Positions 43,319 through 57,155 are shown, counted from the stretch's first letter. The stretch: 64,000 bases of DNA from Austwickia chelonae (GCF_003391095.1 NZ_CP031447.1:3038001-3102000); one strand, 5' to 3'. The notes: generated by a model from the sequence alone, not told the origin. Program-made: numbers and translations.

Positions 43319-43541
43319 GAGCCGCCAAGGCCTCGGCGGCTCTGGTCGAGCGTCCCGCCTTGAAGTGCATCCCCTTGCGCACACTGATACCGCCGCATGA
43401 GACAGTGTCCACTCGAACACGGCAAGGCTACGCTGCGGCAACAATCGAGTATCGACCGCGCGTACGGCTCGCTTCCGCTGGTCACACCTGAAAAAGTCGC
43501 TGTTGACCGGATTCAGGCGACCGATAACCCAGGAGGTGGTC

Positions 43542-44399
43542 TTGAAACTGCGGGAGGTCCTGAGTGACCCGGAGAAGCGGCGAATCGCAGGGATCATTGC
43601 CTTCGTGCTGACCCCCGGCATCGTCGTCGGCCTAGGTATCTGGGGAACGTCGTATGCGATCAGCAGTTCCTTTCCGGAGAAGCCCAGCTGCCAGCCGACG
43701 AAGGTGCAAGGTCCGATCCAGAATTCCTTCGTCACCAATGTCGTCAACGCCAGCGATGCCGGCGGTGTGGCCACGGCGGTGTCCAAAGAACTTCCGTTGC
43801 GTGACTTCCAGCCCGGCGAGGTCGGCAATGACAACATCATCGAGCGGGCCGGGAAGGTCAGCGGCGTCGGCGAGATCCGTTTCGGACCTCAGGGGTTCGA
43901 CCAGGCGCTGGTCACCCGCAAATTGTTGATGCCCGACGCGAAGCTCATCAAGGACTTCCGGGATGGCACCACCGTCGACCTGGTCATCGGACCCGATTTC
44001 AAGAGTCTGGCCCCGCACGACGGCCCGTTGGTGCGCCGCACCGACGTCGTCGTCAACGTCTACAACACCACCTATTTCGAGGGGCTGGCCGCCAAGACCG
44101 CCGAGGGGCTGATCGGTTTCGGTTTCCGTCAGGGCAAGACAGGTCTCGACCCGCAGCGTTCCTGGATCACCGAGATCGCAGCGATCCGATACGGCCCTGA
44201 CTCGGAAACGGCGGCGAAACTCCTCCAGGAAGCCGTGCCTGGTTCGACCCTGCAACTAGAGGCGGGCAAACCGGGCACCTCCATCGACCTGCTCATCGGG
44301 ATGAAGTGGGCGGGGCTCGGCCCGGCCGACAAGCTCACCCCGCAGGAGCCGAAGAAACCGCTCGGCCCCATCGAGGTCGAACGCCCCTGCATGAAGTGA
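43542..44399 (+). CDS. Membrane-anchored protein with two LytR_C-type domains
   Basis: 285 aa from TTG 43542, preceded by AGGAGGTGG; the frame extends to 43503 but lacks a site there. One membrane helix (about 15-38), then two related modules: TNVVNASDAGGVATAVSKEL and VVNVYNTTYFEGLAAKTAEGL, each ending in TxVDLVIG or TSIDLLIG. There is no LCP catalytic domain, so it is likely an accessory wall protein working with the LCP enzyme encoded 220 nt upstream. Both chains end in the same Pro-Cys-X-Lys motif (PCVK and PCMK). Confidence 0.85.
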   Translation: MKLREVLSDPEKRRIAGIIAFVLTPGIVVGLGIWGTSYAISSSFPEKPSCQPTKVQGPIQNSFVTNVVNASDAGGVATAVSKELPLRDFQPGEVGNDNIIERAGKVSGVGEIRFGPQGFDQALVTRKLLMPDAKLIKDFRDGTTVDLVIGPDFKSLAPHDGPLVRRTDVVVNVYNTTYFEGLAAKTAEGLIGFGFRQGKTGLDPQRSWITEIAAIRYGPDSETAAKLLQEAVPGSTLQLEAGKPGTSIDLLIGMKWAGLGPADKLTPQEPKKPLGPIEVERPCMK

Positions 44400-44400
44400 C

Positions 44401-44832
44401 TCAGTGGGGTCGTTCCCAGTCGGCGATCGGCCCGGGCCGGACGTCGAACACGGGGTGGGCCCGGGCCGAGACACCGACCAGGGTGGCTGCCCAAGCAGGA
44501 TCACGGGCGGCGACCTTCGCCGACAGGTGCGCCCATTCGTAGGAGAGCTGCCCGTCGGTCAGTTCCATCCGCAAGGTCGGGTCGGCCAGGAGGACGACCC
44601 GGGAACGGTCGAATCGGTATCCCCGGGCGTCAGCGGCATCGGCCAGCCCGTGCAGCCAGGTCGTGATGCCGGCGATCGGGTCGCCCAGCGCCCGAAAACG
44701 CTGCAGCTGCGGGTGCGCCCGGTAACCCTTGGTGTGGCCGAGCAACACCTTCTGGGCGAGAAGCCCTTCCCGCCAACCTGCGACCAGCGCAGCACGGTCG
44801 AGCTGATCCGGCGACACACTCCACAGACGCAT
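44401..44832 (-). CDS. Pyrimidine dimer DNA glycosylase/endonuclease V-type protein
   Basis: 143 aa. Matches the bacterial Pyr_excise family along its length: MRLWSVSPDQLDRAALVAGW, LLAQKVLLGHTKGYRAHPQL, then SYEWAHLSAKVAARDP. Family role is excision of UV-induced pyrimidine dimers or related DNA repair; the T4 enzyme's catalytic Thr2 is Arg2 here, as is usual in this bacterial branch, so activity is not guaranteed. Stop is 1 nt from the stop of the convergent LytR_C gene. Confidence 0.85.
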   Translation of the reverse strand: MRLWSVSPDQLDRAALVAGWREGLLAQKVLLGHTKGYRAHPQLQRFRALGDPIAGITTWLHGLADAADARGYRFDRSRVVLLADPTLRMELTDGQLSYEWAHLSAKVAARDPAWAATLVGVSARAHPVFDVRPGPIADWERPH

Positions 44833-45150
44833 GGTTCGTCAGCTTAGGGCCGTCCGACGGTATCCGTCGGCGCACCGGCCCGATGTCCCCGGTCGACGTC
44901 GATTCTCCACACGTCGCCCGCAGCACCCGCTCCGGACGGTTGGCCCTATGTGAGGCATTCCTCATCCACGTACCCCCCTAACGCCCGTCAACTTCTGTTC
45001 GCTTGTAGCGTGTCCCTTAGAGCCCCGCGCGTTTTCGGGGTCGCGGTGGCGAGGACGCCGTCAGGTGGTCGTCAGCCCCTTCGACACGCTGGGGACAGCG
45101 AGTAGGACCTGCCCAAGCGAGACCACCACACGAAGGGACGGCCGGACGCG
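44833..45150. other. Divergent promoter region of the glycosylase gene and pckG
   Basis: 318 nt, no gene seen; GAAGGGACGG near 45132 serves pckG. No riboswitch-like or repeat element recognised. Confidence 0.4.
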
Positions 45151-46968
45151 ATGACCGACACCACCACTCTTTCCATGCAGGGAGACACCACGCACCCCGG
45201 GCTTGCCGCCTGGGTACGTGAGATCGCAACGCTGACGCAACCCGAGAGCGTTGTCTGGATCGACGGTTCGGTCGAGGAGAACGAGTGTCTATCGCAGGAA
45301 CTCGTCGACGCCGGCACCTTCGTCAGACTCGACGACTCCAAGAAGAAGCACTCCTTCTGGTGTGCGTCCAACCCCAGCGACGTGGCACGCGTCGAGGACC
45401 GCACCTTCATCTGCTCCGAGAAGGAGGAAGGTGCCGGGTTCACCAACAACTGGATGGCGCCCGCCGAGATGAAGGAGAAGATGACGGAGCTGTACCGCGG
45501 CTGCATGCGCGGACGCACCATGTACGTCATTCCCTTCGTGATGGGCCACCTGGAGGCCGACGAGCCGAAGTACGGCGTGGAGATCACCGACTCGGCGTAC
45601 GTCGTGGTGAACATGCGGATCATGGCCCGCATCGGCACCGCCGTCCTCAAGCAGATGGAACAGACCGACGCCGAGTACGTGAAATGTCTGCACTCGGTCG
45701 GTGCCCCGCTGGCTCCCGGCGAGCAGGACGTGCCATGGCCGTGCAGCGAGACGAAGTACATCTCGCACTTCCCGGAGACCCGTGAAATCTGGTCCTACGG
45801 CTCCGGTTACGGCGGCAACGCCCTACTGGGCAAGAAGTGCTACGCGCTGCGGATCGCCTCCGCCATCGCCCACGACGAGGGCTGGCTGGCCGAGCACATG
45901 CTGATCCTGAAACTGACCTCCCCCGAGGGCAAGACGTACTACATCGCCGGAGCCTTCCCGAGCGCCTGCGGCAAGACCAACCTGGCCATGCTCGAACCGA
46001 CCATCCCCGGCTGGAAGGCCGAGATGGTCGGCGACGACATCGCCTGGATGCGCTTCGGCAAGGACGGTCGCCTGTACGCCGTCAACCCCGAGTACGGGCT
46101 GTTCGGTGTCGCCCCCGGCACCGGCTACGGCACGAACTCCAACGCCATGAAGACCATCGAGCAGGGCAACTCGGTGTTCACGAATGTGGCCCGCACCGAC
46201 GACGGCGACATCTGGTGGGAGGGCATGACCGACGACAAGCCCGCCCACCTGACCGACTGGAAGGGCCGCGACTGGACCCCGGACAGCGCCGAGAAGTCCG
46301 CCCACCCGAACTCGCGGTTCACCACCCCGGCGAAGCAGTGCCCGATGATCGCCGACGAGTACGACGAGCCCAACGGCGTACCGATCGACGCGATCCTCTT
46401 CGGCGGACGCCGCGCCACCACCGTCCCGCTGGTCTACCAGTCCCGTGACTGGAACCACGGCACCTTCATCGGGTCGGTGCTCTCCTCGGAGACCACCGCA
46501 GCCGCCGCCGGTGCGGTCGGCGTCGTACGTCGCGACCCGATGGCCATGCTGCCCTTCATCGGCTACAACGCCGGTGACTACGTGCAGCACTGGATCGAGA
46601 TGGGCAAGAAGGGCGGCGACAAGATGCCGGCCGTCTTCCAGGTGAACTGGTTCCGCAAGGACGAGGACGGCAGGTTCGTCTGGCCGGGCTTCGGCGACAA
46701 CATCCGCGTCCTCAAGTGGGTCGTCGACCGCCTCGAAGGCCGGGCAGAAGGCGTGGAGACCCCGGTGGGCCTGATGCCCAAGCCCGAGGAGCTCGACACC
46801 GACGGGCTCTCCCTGACCCCGGAGCAGGTCGCCACCGCGGTGGCCTTCGACGTCGAGGGTTGGCAGAAGGAGATCCCGATGATCGAGGAGTGGTACGCCA
46901 AGTTCGGTGACGCCCTCCCCGCCGAATTGCAGGCTGAACTCGAACGGTTGAAGAAGAACGTCGGCTGA
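45151..46968 (+). CDS. pckG: Phosphoenolpyruvate carboxykinase (GTP)
   Basis: 605 aa, full length. GTP-type PEPCK motifs: [30 protein letters not shown], the P-loop [13 protein letters not shown] with reactive Cys, [23 protein letters not shown], and [19 protein letters not shown]. Converts oxaloacetate and GTP to PEP, CO2 and GDP, the first committed step of gluconeogenesis. Monocistronic. Complements PpdK (left edge) in controlling PEP supply. Confidence 0.98.
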   Translation: MTDTTTLSMQGDTTHPGLAAWVREIATLTQPESVVWIDGSVEENECLSQELVDAGTFVRLDDSKKKHSFWCASNPSDVARVEDRTFICSEKEEGAGFTNNWMAPAEMKEKMTELYRGCMRGRTMYVIPFVMGHLEADEPKYGVEITDSAYVVVNMRIMARIGTAVLKQMEQTDAEYVKCLHSVGAPLAPGEQDVPWPCSETKYISHFPETREIWSYGSGYGGNALLGKKCYALRIASAIAHDEGWLAEHMLILKLTSPEGKTYYIAGAFPSACGKTNLAMLEPTIPGWKAEMVGDDIAWMRFGKDGRLYAVNPEYGLFGVAPGTGYGTNSNAMKTIEQGNSVFTNVARTDDGDIWWEGMTDDKPAHLTDWKGRDWTPDSAEKSAHPNSRFTTPAKQCPMIADEYDEPNGVPIDAILFGGRRATTVPLVYQSRDWNHGTFIGSVLSSETTAAAAGAVGVVRRDPMAMLPFIGYNAGDYVQHWIEMGKKGGDKMPAVFQVNWFRKDEDGRFVWPGFGDNIRVLKWVVDRLEGRAEGVETPVGLMPKPEELDTDGLSLTPEQVATAVAFDVEGWQKEIPMIEEWYAKFGDALPAELQAELERLKKNVG

Positions 46969-47279
46969 CGCCGCCTCACGCTGCCCTTCGGTGAGGGCCG
47001 GGCATCTCTTCCCCGAGGTGTCCGGCCCTCGCTTCGTCCACTGCTCCCCACCTCCGAGAACGCCGCACGAACGGTGCCCGATGCCGACCAGGGTCAAGAC
47101 GCCAACGGTCGGTACAGCGGCCCACCCGAGCGTTCTGAACTGTCTTCACGAGCATCCTGGACCAATCAGAGGACGCGACAATCGTTCTCCCGCTCTCACC
47201 AGGGAAAAGATAAAAGCCCCGGGCGCTTGTGATTCAGAGGCGGCTCCGGGGCGTTCGGCAGTCACGCTAACATCCGCAT
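46969..47279. other. Intergenic region before the HEPN gene
   Basis: 311 nt, likely pckG terminator and HEPN-gene promoter; TAACAT at 47268-47273 stands 6 nt before ATG 47280, a leaderless-type promoter. No other gene is supported. Confidence 0.45.
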
Positions 47280-49412
<2,133 letters not shown>

Positions 49413-49726
49413 CAAATGCTCCACCCGGTAGCCCGAATAGCACCACACGTTCAGACCCTGCTCCTTCGCCGCCAGAGCGAGACGAGCAGCCGGGCCGGCC
49501 TGTCGGGTCGGCTCACCTCCGCTCAGGGTGAGCCCGCAGGTCAACGGGTTCTCCCGCATCTCGGCGATCAGGAGATCGACATCGACCACGCTTCCGGTGT
49601 CGAAAGGCTGGCTCTGCGGATTGTGACACCCTGCGCAACTCAGGTCGCACCCCTGCGCGAAGACGACATACCGCAGGCCGGGCCCGTCGACGATGGAGTC
49701 CTGGACCCGGCCGGCAATCCTCATTC

Positions 49727-51940
49727 TCACGGTCGGGATTCCGCCTCACCAGAAGCCGGGGTCGAGCCGGAACGGCCAAGACTGCGCAGTCCGTGACGGA
49801 CCCGGTCGCATTCCTCGGCACGCTTGGCATCGTTGAACCGGTCCAGAGTGCCCACCAGGTAACCGGTGATCCGACGGATTCGGTCGAAGGGCGCATCAGG
49901 GGTCTCGACGCGGCCGCAACCAGGGCATTCGTCGTCGATACAGCCGGTGTACCCGCAGACCGGATCCAGATCCACCGGGTGATTGATCGACCCGTAGCCG
50001 ATCCCGCTGGCGTGCATATGCCGCACGATCGCTTCGAAGGCCTCCAGATTCGCGCCAGGATCACCGTCGAGTTCCACATAGGTGATGTGCCCGGCATTGG
50101 TCATCTCGTGGTACGGCGCTTCGAGGGTGATCTTGCGTGCCGCCGTGATCTCGTAAGTGACCGGCACGTGGAAACTGTTGGTGTAGTACTCCTTGTCGGT
50201 GACGCCCGGGATATCGCCGAAACGGGCCCGGTCCAGCCGGACGAAACGACCGGCCAACCCCTCTGCCGGAGTGGCGAGCAAGGTGAAGTTCAGGCCGCTG
50301 CGAGCAGCTTCCTGATCCATCCGCTCCCGCATCCGGCGCACGATCCGCAGCCCGAGCTCCTGCGCTTGGAGAGTCTGCCCGTGATGGCGCCCGATGAGCA
50401 CGGTCAGGGCCTCGGCAAGGCCGATGAAACCTGCGGAGAGGCTTCCGTGTCTGAGGACCTCGCCGACTTCGTCGTCCGGGCCGAGTTTCTCACTGCCCAA
50501 CCAGACTCCCTGCCCCATCAGGAAGGGGAAGTTGCGTACCCGTTTGCGGCTCTGGATCTCCAGCCGCTCCCACAGCTGAGCCACGACCAGGTCGAGGGTC
50601 TCGTCCAGGAGCGTGAAGAAGTCCTCGTGGTTCCCCTCGGCGACCAGCGCGAGACGAGGAAGATTGATGCTGGTGAACGACAGGTTTCCGCGTCTGTTGC
50701 AGACCTCCTGATCGGCATCGTGGACATTGCCGATGACGCGGGTGCGGCATCCCATGTAGGCGATCTCGGTCTCGGTGCGGGCCGGGTCGTAGTGGGCGGC
50801 GTTGAAAGGCGCGTCCTGGAAGGAGAAGTTCGGGAAGAGCCGCTTCGCGCTGCACCGGCAGGCCAATCGGAAAAGGTCGTAGTTCGGGTCGCCCGGGTCG
50901 AAGTTGACCCCCTGTTTCACCCGGAAGATCTGGATGGGGAAGATCGGGGTTTCACCGTTGCCCAGCCCGGCCTCGGTCGCCGCGAGCAGGGCCCGGATCA
51001 CCAGTCGCGCCTCCGGGGAGACGTCGGTGCCGTAGTTGATGGAGGAGAACGGCGTCTGGGCTCCGGCCCGGGAGTTCATCGTGTTGAGGTTGTGGATGAG
51101 AGCTTCCATCGCCTGGTAGGTGGCCCGTTCGGTGTCCCGGAAGGCTTCCGAGGCGGCGAATTCCTGGGCTGCACGGACTGCAGCGTCGTCGATGCCGTCG
51201 AGGTCCGGTTCCACAGTGCCTTCGTCGGCGCGGTTCTCGACGAGTTGGGCGTAGATCTGCTCGATCAGGGCCTGTCGCTCCTGATCGATCTGCCCGGCGG
51301 CCGGTTCCAAGGCCGGGCGCAGCGCCCGAGCCGTTTCCAGGACGCCCAGCGCACGGAGAGCGATCTGCTCCCAGTCGTAACGGTCCAGGCCTGGTGCGGG
51401 AGCCCGCAGGGTCAGGGCACGGGTCAGGTTCTCCCGGTAGCTGCGGGCGTAGGTGAGCCGGACCCCGTCGGCCATGACCCGGTCGAAGTCGGGGATCGAC
51501 TGCCCGCCGTGCTGGTCGTTCTGGTTGGACTGGATGGCGATGCAGGCGAGCGCCGCGTAGGAGGCGATGCTCTGGGGTCGGCGCAGGACGCCGTGTCCGG
51601 TGGAGAATCCGCCGTCGAAGAGGGTCCGTAGATCGATCTGGCAGCAGGTGGTGGTGAGGGTGAGGAAGTCGAGGTCGTGGATGTGGATGTCGCCGTCGAT
51701 GTGGGCTTTGGCGTGGTCGGGGTCGACGATTCTGAGGAGGTTGAAGTGTTTGGCGCCTTCGGAGCCGTATTTGAGCATGGCGCCCATGGCGGTGTTGGCG
51801 TCGACATTGGCGTTTTCGCGTTTGACGTCGCTCTCGGCTGCTGAGGTGTGGGCGATTTCCTCGAAGGCTCGCATGAGGGGGGCGTCGTGGTCGAGGTCGT
51901 CGCTGGTGATGGGTGTTGCGGTGACGGTGTCGATCGACAT
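49727..51940 (-). CDS. nrdD: Anaerobic (class III) ribonucleoside-triphosphate reductase
   Basis: 737 aa from ATG 51938-51940. Landmarks: KRENANVDANTAMGAMLKYG, HIDGDIHIHDLDF, TPFSSINYGTD, the C-terminal zinc-site cysteines CGYTGCIDDECPGCG and the glycyl-radical segment RRITGYLVGTLDRFN. Makes dNTPs without oxygen and without cobalamin. Overlaps nrdG by 4 nt. Transcript begins with a cobalamin riboswitch, so B12 should repress this enzyme where a B12-dependent class II reductase can substitute (not in this window). Confidence 0.97.
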   Translation of the reverse strand: MSIDTVTATPITSDDLDHDAPLMRAFEEIAHTSAAESDVKRENANVDANTAMGAMLKYGSEGAKHFNLLRIVDPDHAKAHIDGDIHIHDLDFLTLTTTCCQIDLRTLFDGGFSTGHGVLRRPQSIASYAALACIAIQSNQNDQHGGQSIPDFDRVMADGVRLTYARSYRENLTRALTLRAPAPGLDRYDWEQIALRALGVLETARALRPALEPAAGQIDQERQALIEQIYAQLVENRADEGTVEPDLDGIDDAAVRAAQEFAASEAFRDTERATYQAMEALIHNLNTMNSRAGAQTPFSSINYGTDVSPEARLVIRALLAATEAGLGNGETPIFPIQIFRVKQGVNFDPGDPNYDLFRLACRCSAKRLFPNFSFQDAPFNAAHYDPARTETEIAYMGCRTRVIGNVHDADQEVCNRRGNLSFTSINLPRLALVAEGNHEDFFTLLDETLDLVVAQLWERLEIQSRKRVRNFPFLMGQGVWLGSEKLGPDDEVGEVLRHGSLSAGFIGLAEALTVLIGRHHGQTLQAQELGLRIVRRMRERMDQEAARSGLNFTLLATPAEGLAGRFVRLDRARFGDIPGVTDKEYYTNSFHVPVTYEITAARKITLEAPYHEMTNAGHITYVELDGDPGANLEAFEAIVRHMHASGIGYGSINHPVDLDPVCGYTGCIDDECPGCGRVETPDAPFDRIRRITGYLVGTLDRFNDAKRAEECDRVRHGLRSLGRSGSTPASGEAESRP

Positions 51941-52057
51941 GTGCGCTCCTCGCGGGCCGGGGCACGGGTGCGCGGGAGTGGTCGAGGGCAGGGCGGTTCC
52001 CTGTTTCGACCGGGCCCACCCGCGAGGCCTGTGCCGGACACCGGGACTGGTTGCCCC

Positions 52058-52225
52058 GGGTGTCGGCAGGTCTTCGGACTGGAGAGCATTCCGGTGGTTC
52101 CCGGTTTTCCTACTGGGCGGCGCTTCCCGGCCTGGGCCAGTGCGTCTGCCGCTTGTCGTTCTCTCTCACCGCTGCGGGGCAGTTCCGGATTCTCACCGGA
52201 TTCCCTTTTGCTTCGCGCCGTTCCG
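52058..52225 (-). promoter_or_regulatory. Cobalamin riboswitch (nrdDG leader)
   Basis: On the minus strand: GGGAATCCGGTGAGAATCC, then GGAACTGCCCCGCAGCGGTGA, two hairpins, AGGCCGGGAAG and finally AGTCCGAAGACCTGCCGACA. All classic adenosylcobalamin aptamer blocks are in the right order and spacing. It ends about 115 nt before the nrdD start. Ends are approximate. Confidence 0.95.
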
Positions 52226-52468
52226 GTGTGGTGGTGGGTGGGATGACCTCGCCGCAACACAGAAATAGCCACTACATGTAGTGGTGTTCGGCGCGAACCG
52301 ACACAAGGGGTAGCTTATGCGGTCCTGCGACCGCATCACGAATCGACACCCCACTGTGGACAGTTCGCCCAGACCGCCCACGCCACCCCAAGTCTGTGAG
52401 GAAGTCATGAAAGGACCTGGACACATGTCATGATCGAAGCGGCCGGCCCAGTGGAGAAGGAGGAACAT

Positions 52469-54279
52469 GTGAGCGCGCCATTCCAGGTCGACCTTCGAGG
52501 CATCGTCGATCTGCTGAGCCATCACCTCTACTCCGGACCTCGGGTCTACCTACGGGAACTGACCCAGAATGCGGCCGATGCCCTGACCGCACGGGTCCTG
52601 CGCGAGCCGGAGACGGCCAAGAGCACGCCCCCACGAATCACCATCACGCCCGCCGATGTCTCACCCGACGGACGTTTCCATCTCGACGACAATGGCGTCG
52701 GGCTGACCCGTGAGGACATCGACCGTTTCCTGGGGGCATCGGCAGCTCCTCGAAACGGGGAGAGTGCGCGCCGGCCCAGAAACCCTTCATCGGCCATTTC
52801 GGGATCGGACTGCTCGCGTGCTTCCTGGTCTCGGACACCATCGAGCTGCGCACCCGGCATGACGACGACCCGACCTGGCGGTGGACGGCCCACAGCAGCG
52901 GCACCTACTCGGTGGCCGAATCCGATCTGCCTCGCATCGAACGCGGCACCGTGGTCAGCCTGGAAGCCCGCCCCGAACATGCCCATCTGGTTCGAGAGGA
53001 CGCCGTCCGAGAACTGATCCACGAGTTCGCGGCCTACCTTCCCCACGAGATCGTCCTGCACACCGCGGCCGGGCCCGAGACGATCACCCGTCGCCGGTTC
53101 CCCTGGAATCCCGACGCACGAGGACGCCAGGGCGGCTCGGGACTGTGCCGAAGAGCCGAAGTCACCGACCTGTGCAACGACCTCCTGGGGTTCTCCCCCT
53201 TGGACTGGATCGACCTGACCGACCCGGAGACGGGCCTGCGAGGCGTCGCCTATCTCCTGCCGCACCCGGCGGGGCAGCACGGGTCACATCACGTCTACGC
53301 CGACCGCCTGTTGGTCAGCGACCGCTGCGAGTCCCTCCTCCCACGTGGGCGGTCTTCGCCCAGGCCGTGGTCGACGCCGAGAACCTTCCCCTCACCGCGA
53401 ACCGTGAGGGATTGCACGAAGGTGAGTTGCTGCAACGGACCCGCGAACGTCTCGGCGGGCAGATCCTGTCCTGGCTGACCCGGACCGCCCAGACCAACCC
53501 TTCCCGCATCCGCGCCTTCCTGGATGTCCATGAACTCACCGTGAAATGTCTGGCCACCGCCCACGAAGACCTGCTGGACGCCGTCTGTAAATGGTTGACC
53601 TTCGAGTCGACCCTGGGCCCGTGACCTGCCGCAGTTCGCCGAGAAATGCCACGTCCTCCGGTATGCAGCCACAGTCGACGACTTCCGCCAACTGGCCCCA
53701 GTGGAGAGCGCCCAGGGGTCCTCCCTGCTGAAGGCGGAGGAACCCACGAGGACGCCTTGATCCTCCGCTATGCACAGTTGACCGGAGTGCCCACCAATTG
53801 GTGCATCCCACGTCCTTGCTGACGGCTCTGGACACCCCTTCCCCGGGAGAGGAATCCTCCTACCTGCCATTGTTGGACCTGGCCGGGCGGGTCCTCGACC
53901 GGCCGGATGCGACATGGTGGTGCGCTCCTTCTCCCCCGCAGCGGTTCCTGCGCTGCTGCTCTCCGATCGGAGGAGCCCGATCGAGTTCCTGCCGGAATCC
54001 CGCGAGCAAGCCCGATGACGGAGCCTGGACGGAGCTGCTCGGCAGCCCTGCAGGCCGACACGGAACGCCCCCAGTTCGGTCCTGAACTCCCGCAACGAAA
54101 GCATCCGCTCGCTGCGGGACTGCGACGACCCTGCGCTGCAGGCCTCGATCATCGAATCCCTCTACGCCTACGCCCTGGTCATCGGGCATCAACCCGTTAC
54201 GCCCGTACGAGTCCGCTCTCGTGTCCAGAGCGCTACCGCACCTGGTCCCTTGGCCATGGACACCGGGGAGGGCGCGTGA
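52469..54279 (+). pseudogene. HSP90-family ATPase (HtpG-like), decayed by several frameshifts
   Basis: Start GTG 52469 has AAGGAGG upstream. N-terminal GHKL ATPase is recognisable: FQVDLRGIVDLLSHHLYSGP, RVYLRELTQNAADAL and FHLDDNGVGLTREDI. The reading then jumps frame near 52750 (continuing FGIGLLACFLVSDTIELRTR), near 53340 (VFAQAVVDAENLPLTANREG), just after 53620 and again before NSRNESIRSLRDCDD, which carries it to TGA 54277-54279. At least four breaks make an active product unlikely. Actinobacterial relatives are full-length (about 600 aa) and sit next to a TPR protein, as here. Confidence 0.85.
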
Positions 54280-57155
54280 TTGGCCGAGGCCGCAGAGGTG
54301 TGCGCGGCCTTGGAAGAGGTCGCTCGCCTGCCGCATGGCCAGGAGCGATGCAGCAGGCCGAACGCGCAGTGCGCTCGCCGATGCCACCGCTGACCTGTCC
54401 TGGCAGGTTCGCGCTCGCACGCATTTGGCCACCAGCTATGCCTTCGGCGACCCGGGAAAACACGAATTGGCCTTAACGGTATGGCAGCTCAAGGCACTGG
54501 ATGAGGCTGGGACGGTCTTCCCCCCCGAACTGGAACGTCAGATCCTGCGGCAGTTGAAATGGTCGTTGAGCCGGATGCGCGAGCTACCGGATGTCCCGCT
54601 GCCCACGATCCGACAGACCTACGACGAAGCCGAACGACGTTTCCGCGAGGCCGGAGCCGGACGTCATGCCATGACTCTGCTCCGCGCACAGCTCGCCACG
54701 GACGTGGAACCCCCGACCAGGTCGAATCGGCTGTCGAGCTGTGGCGCGCCCAACCCCGGGATGACCTGTCCGACTGTTACGCCTGTTGCGCCCGGGCGGA
54801 GGCCGAGTTCTTCGCCTCGCGCGGAGACACCGATCGTGCGCTGCGCACCCTGCAGGGTGTGCTGGCCGGGCGGATCGGCTGCGTCGATGAGCCTGCGCTG
54901 TCCCAGTCCTTGTCCTTGGGATGGCTGCTGCGCGCAGGAAGACTCGAAGAGGCTGTGCAGGCCCATGTCCGATCGTGGCAGCAATGCCGCCACCGGCCTG
55001 CTCAGGCCGAGGTCGCAGCCCGCACCTTCCTCTTCCTGGTGCACACGGGACGCCCGGAGCGGGCCTGGCAGCTGTTGCGCCCCCGGCTTCCTTGGGTGGA
55101 GGAGATGCGCAGCCCTCGTCGGCGGATGGAGTTCGCCGCAGTCTCCGCGACGGTGCTGGCCGCGGCCCGGGAGGGCGGAGGGATCGACGACGACAGCTGG
55201 GAGACGACCTGGGCTGCCGAGTGCGACCGGCTGCGGGAGCTGGCCGAGACTTTGTCCGCCGCCTTCGATACCCGTAACGGCAACACCAATGTGTCCTCGG
55301 CGTTGGAGGCTTTCGTCGCTCTAGGCCGTGATGTCACCGCCGTCGGCGTCGCTGAGGCACCTGTCGAGGCCACCCGCCGGGCTCAGTTCTCCGAGGAGTC
55401 TGCCGAGGGGCTCTCCGAAGCTGAGCAGAGCCGTTCGGATCGGACGCTGCCGGAGGGGCTGATCGCGTGGCGTGCCCGGGTGCAGGCGGCATTGAACACC
55501 TTTGACGAGGCCTACGATCGCCTCATCGAGACCTGGCACGACACCCGGGACGAACAACCAGAACCTGGCACTCCGGCCGAATTCGCTGCCGCCGCCTACC
55601 TGGACCGACGGGTGATTCCCGCGCCGGACGAGGACACCGCTGACCCGTTGCGGGAACACCAGGATGCCCAGTCGGCCCGGCGGGCGTGGTTGGAACGGGC
55701 GGAGGCCGAGGCGCTCTGCGGCGACGAGCCGGGATTGTCCGCACGGATCGGGGTCGAGCTCGCGTTGTACGACATGCCCGAGGACCGGGAGATCTGGGAG
55801 GCGGCCGGCGAGGCTGCTTCGGCAATCCCGATGGGAGACCCTCATCGGGGGCCCGCATTGGCGGTCCTGGGTGATCATCCTGAGCCGCGGGTTGCCGCGC
55901 TGTGGCTGGAGCGGTCCGCGGAGGCTTTCGCCATGACCGGCGAGCGCGCCTGGCAAGGTCATGTGCTGGGGCGTGCCGCCTGGCAGCAGCTGGGTTTTGA
56001 CCTGTCGGCGGCGGAGAACTCCAGCCGGGTGGCCTTGTCCTTGCTCACCGCGGCGGGTGCGCCGGGGCACACGCTGAGTCTGCCCCGGGTCGTCCTGGGT
56101 CTGGCGTTGTCCGCCCAGGGGCGTCCGGAGGAGGCGGTGGAGCCCCTGCGGGCAGCAGTTCGTGAGGCTCATGAGCGTGGCGAGCCTGCTTTGGCGCCTG
56201 CTGCTTTGGAGCTGTGCTCGGCGTTGACCTATCTGGGTGCGTGGACGGAGCTGTTGACTGTGGCGCGGCGCACCGTGACAGAGGTCGCCGATCTGGGTCC
56301 GACCTATCTGGCGGCGGCTCGCCGCTATCTGGGGATGGCGCTCTTGGAGTCGGATCGTCCGCATGAGGCCGCGCTGGTGTTGGAGGAGGCGCTGCCGGTG
56401 TTGCGGGCGGAGTCCTCGCCGTCCCTTGGCGCCGCCGCGTGGGCGCTGGCCGGGGCCTTGCGGCGGGTCGATGATCTGTCCGGGGCCTTGGAGGTCTACC
56501 GGTTGGGTGCGCAGGCGTTCAGTGCCGGTGAGCATTTCGTCGAGGCGGCGCGCTGTCTGGAGTCAGCAGGCGAGCTGACCTGGCAGGTGCATTCGGCCCG
56601 GGCCGCGGTTCCGGTCTTCGAGGAAGCTGCTCAGTCGGCTCGGCGGGGGAACGATCCCAGTCTTTTCCTCAGTGCCCGGCGGAATCGGGCTGCGGCGCTG
56701 GCTCAGTACGACTTGCAGGACGGGTTGGCGGCATTGTCCTCCTGTCAGGACGAGATCCAGGTGTTCTTCAAGGAGCCTCAGGCCGGGGGGATGAGTTACG
56801 ACGCGACCTTGCTCTCGTTGAGTCTTCTCCTCCAGGGCGGCAGATTGGCTGCCGACCGGGGCGAGTGGCAGTTGTCCTTCTCCTATGTCGACCGGGCCGA
56901 GGCCTTGGCTGCGGAGGCCGGGCGGGCAGGGATCTGCGCAGAGGCGAGGTCCTTGCGTGCCTTGGCGCTTTCCCGACGGGTCACGCCGATGAGGCCGAGC
57001 GTTTGCTGCGGGAGAACCTTCCGGTGCTGGCCGACGGGATGTTGTCGAATGCACGGATCGATGCGGCCCGGGTTCTGGCGACCTTGTTGAATGACACCGG
57101 GCGTGGCGATGAGGGCGAGAAGATCTGGGCGCAGTACGGCCCCCATCCGGTGTGA
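54276..57155 (+). pseudogene. Large TPR-repeat protein, partner of the HSP90-like gene, frameshifted
   Basis: Begins by overlapping the HSP90-like stop (54276-54280). Segments in order: LAEAAEVCAALEEVARLPHG, (shift about 54340) ATADLSWQVRARTHLATSYA, (shift about 54705) the long frame SAVELWRAQPRDDLSDCYAC to about 56980, (shift) DEAERLLRENLPVLADGML ending at 57155. Many helical TPR-like units (LGLALSAQGRPEEAVEPLRA, LGMALLESDRPHEAALVLEE) fill about 950 residues. The central 2.3 kb is still open, so an internal product is possible, but the intact gene is lost. Confidence 0.8.

Noticed and set aside
49793-51631. 612-codon frame antisense to nrdD
   Set aside because: Shadow of the highly conserved nrdD gene.
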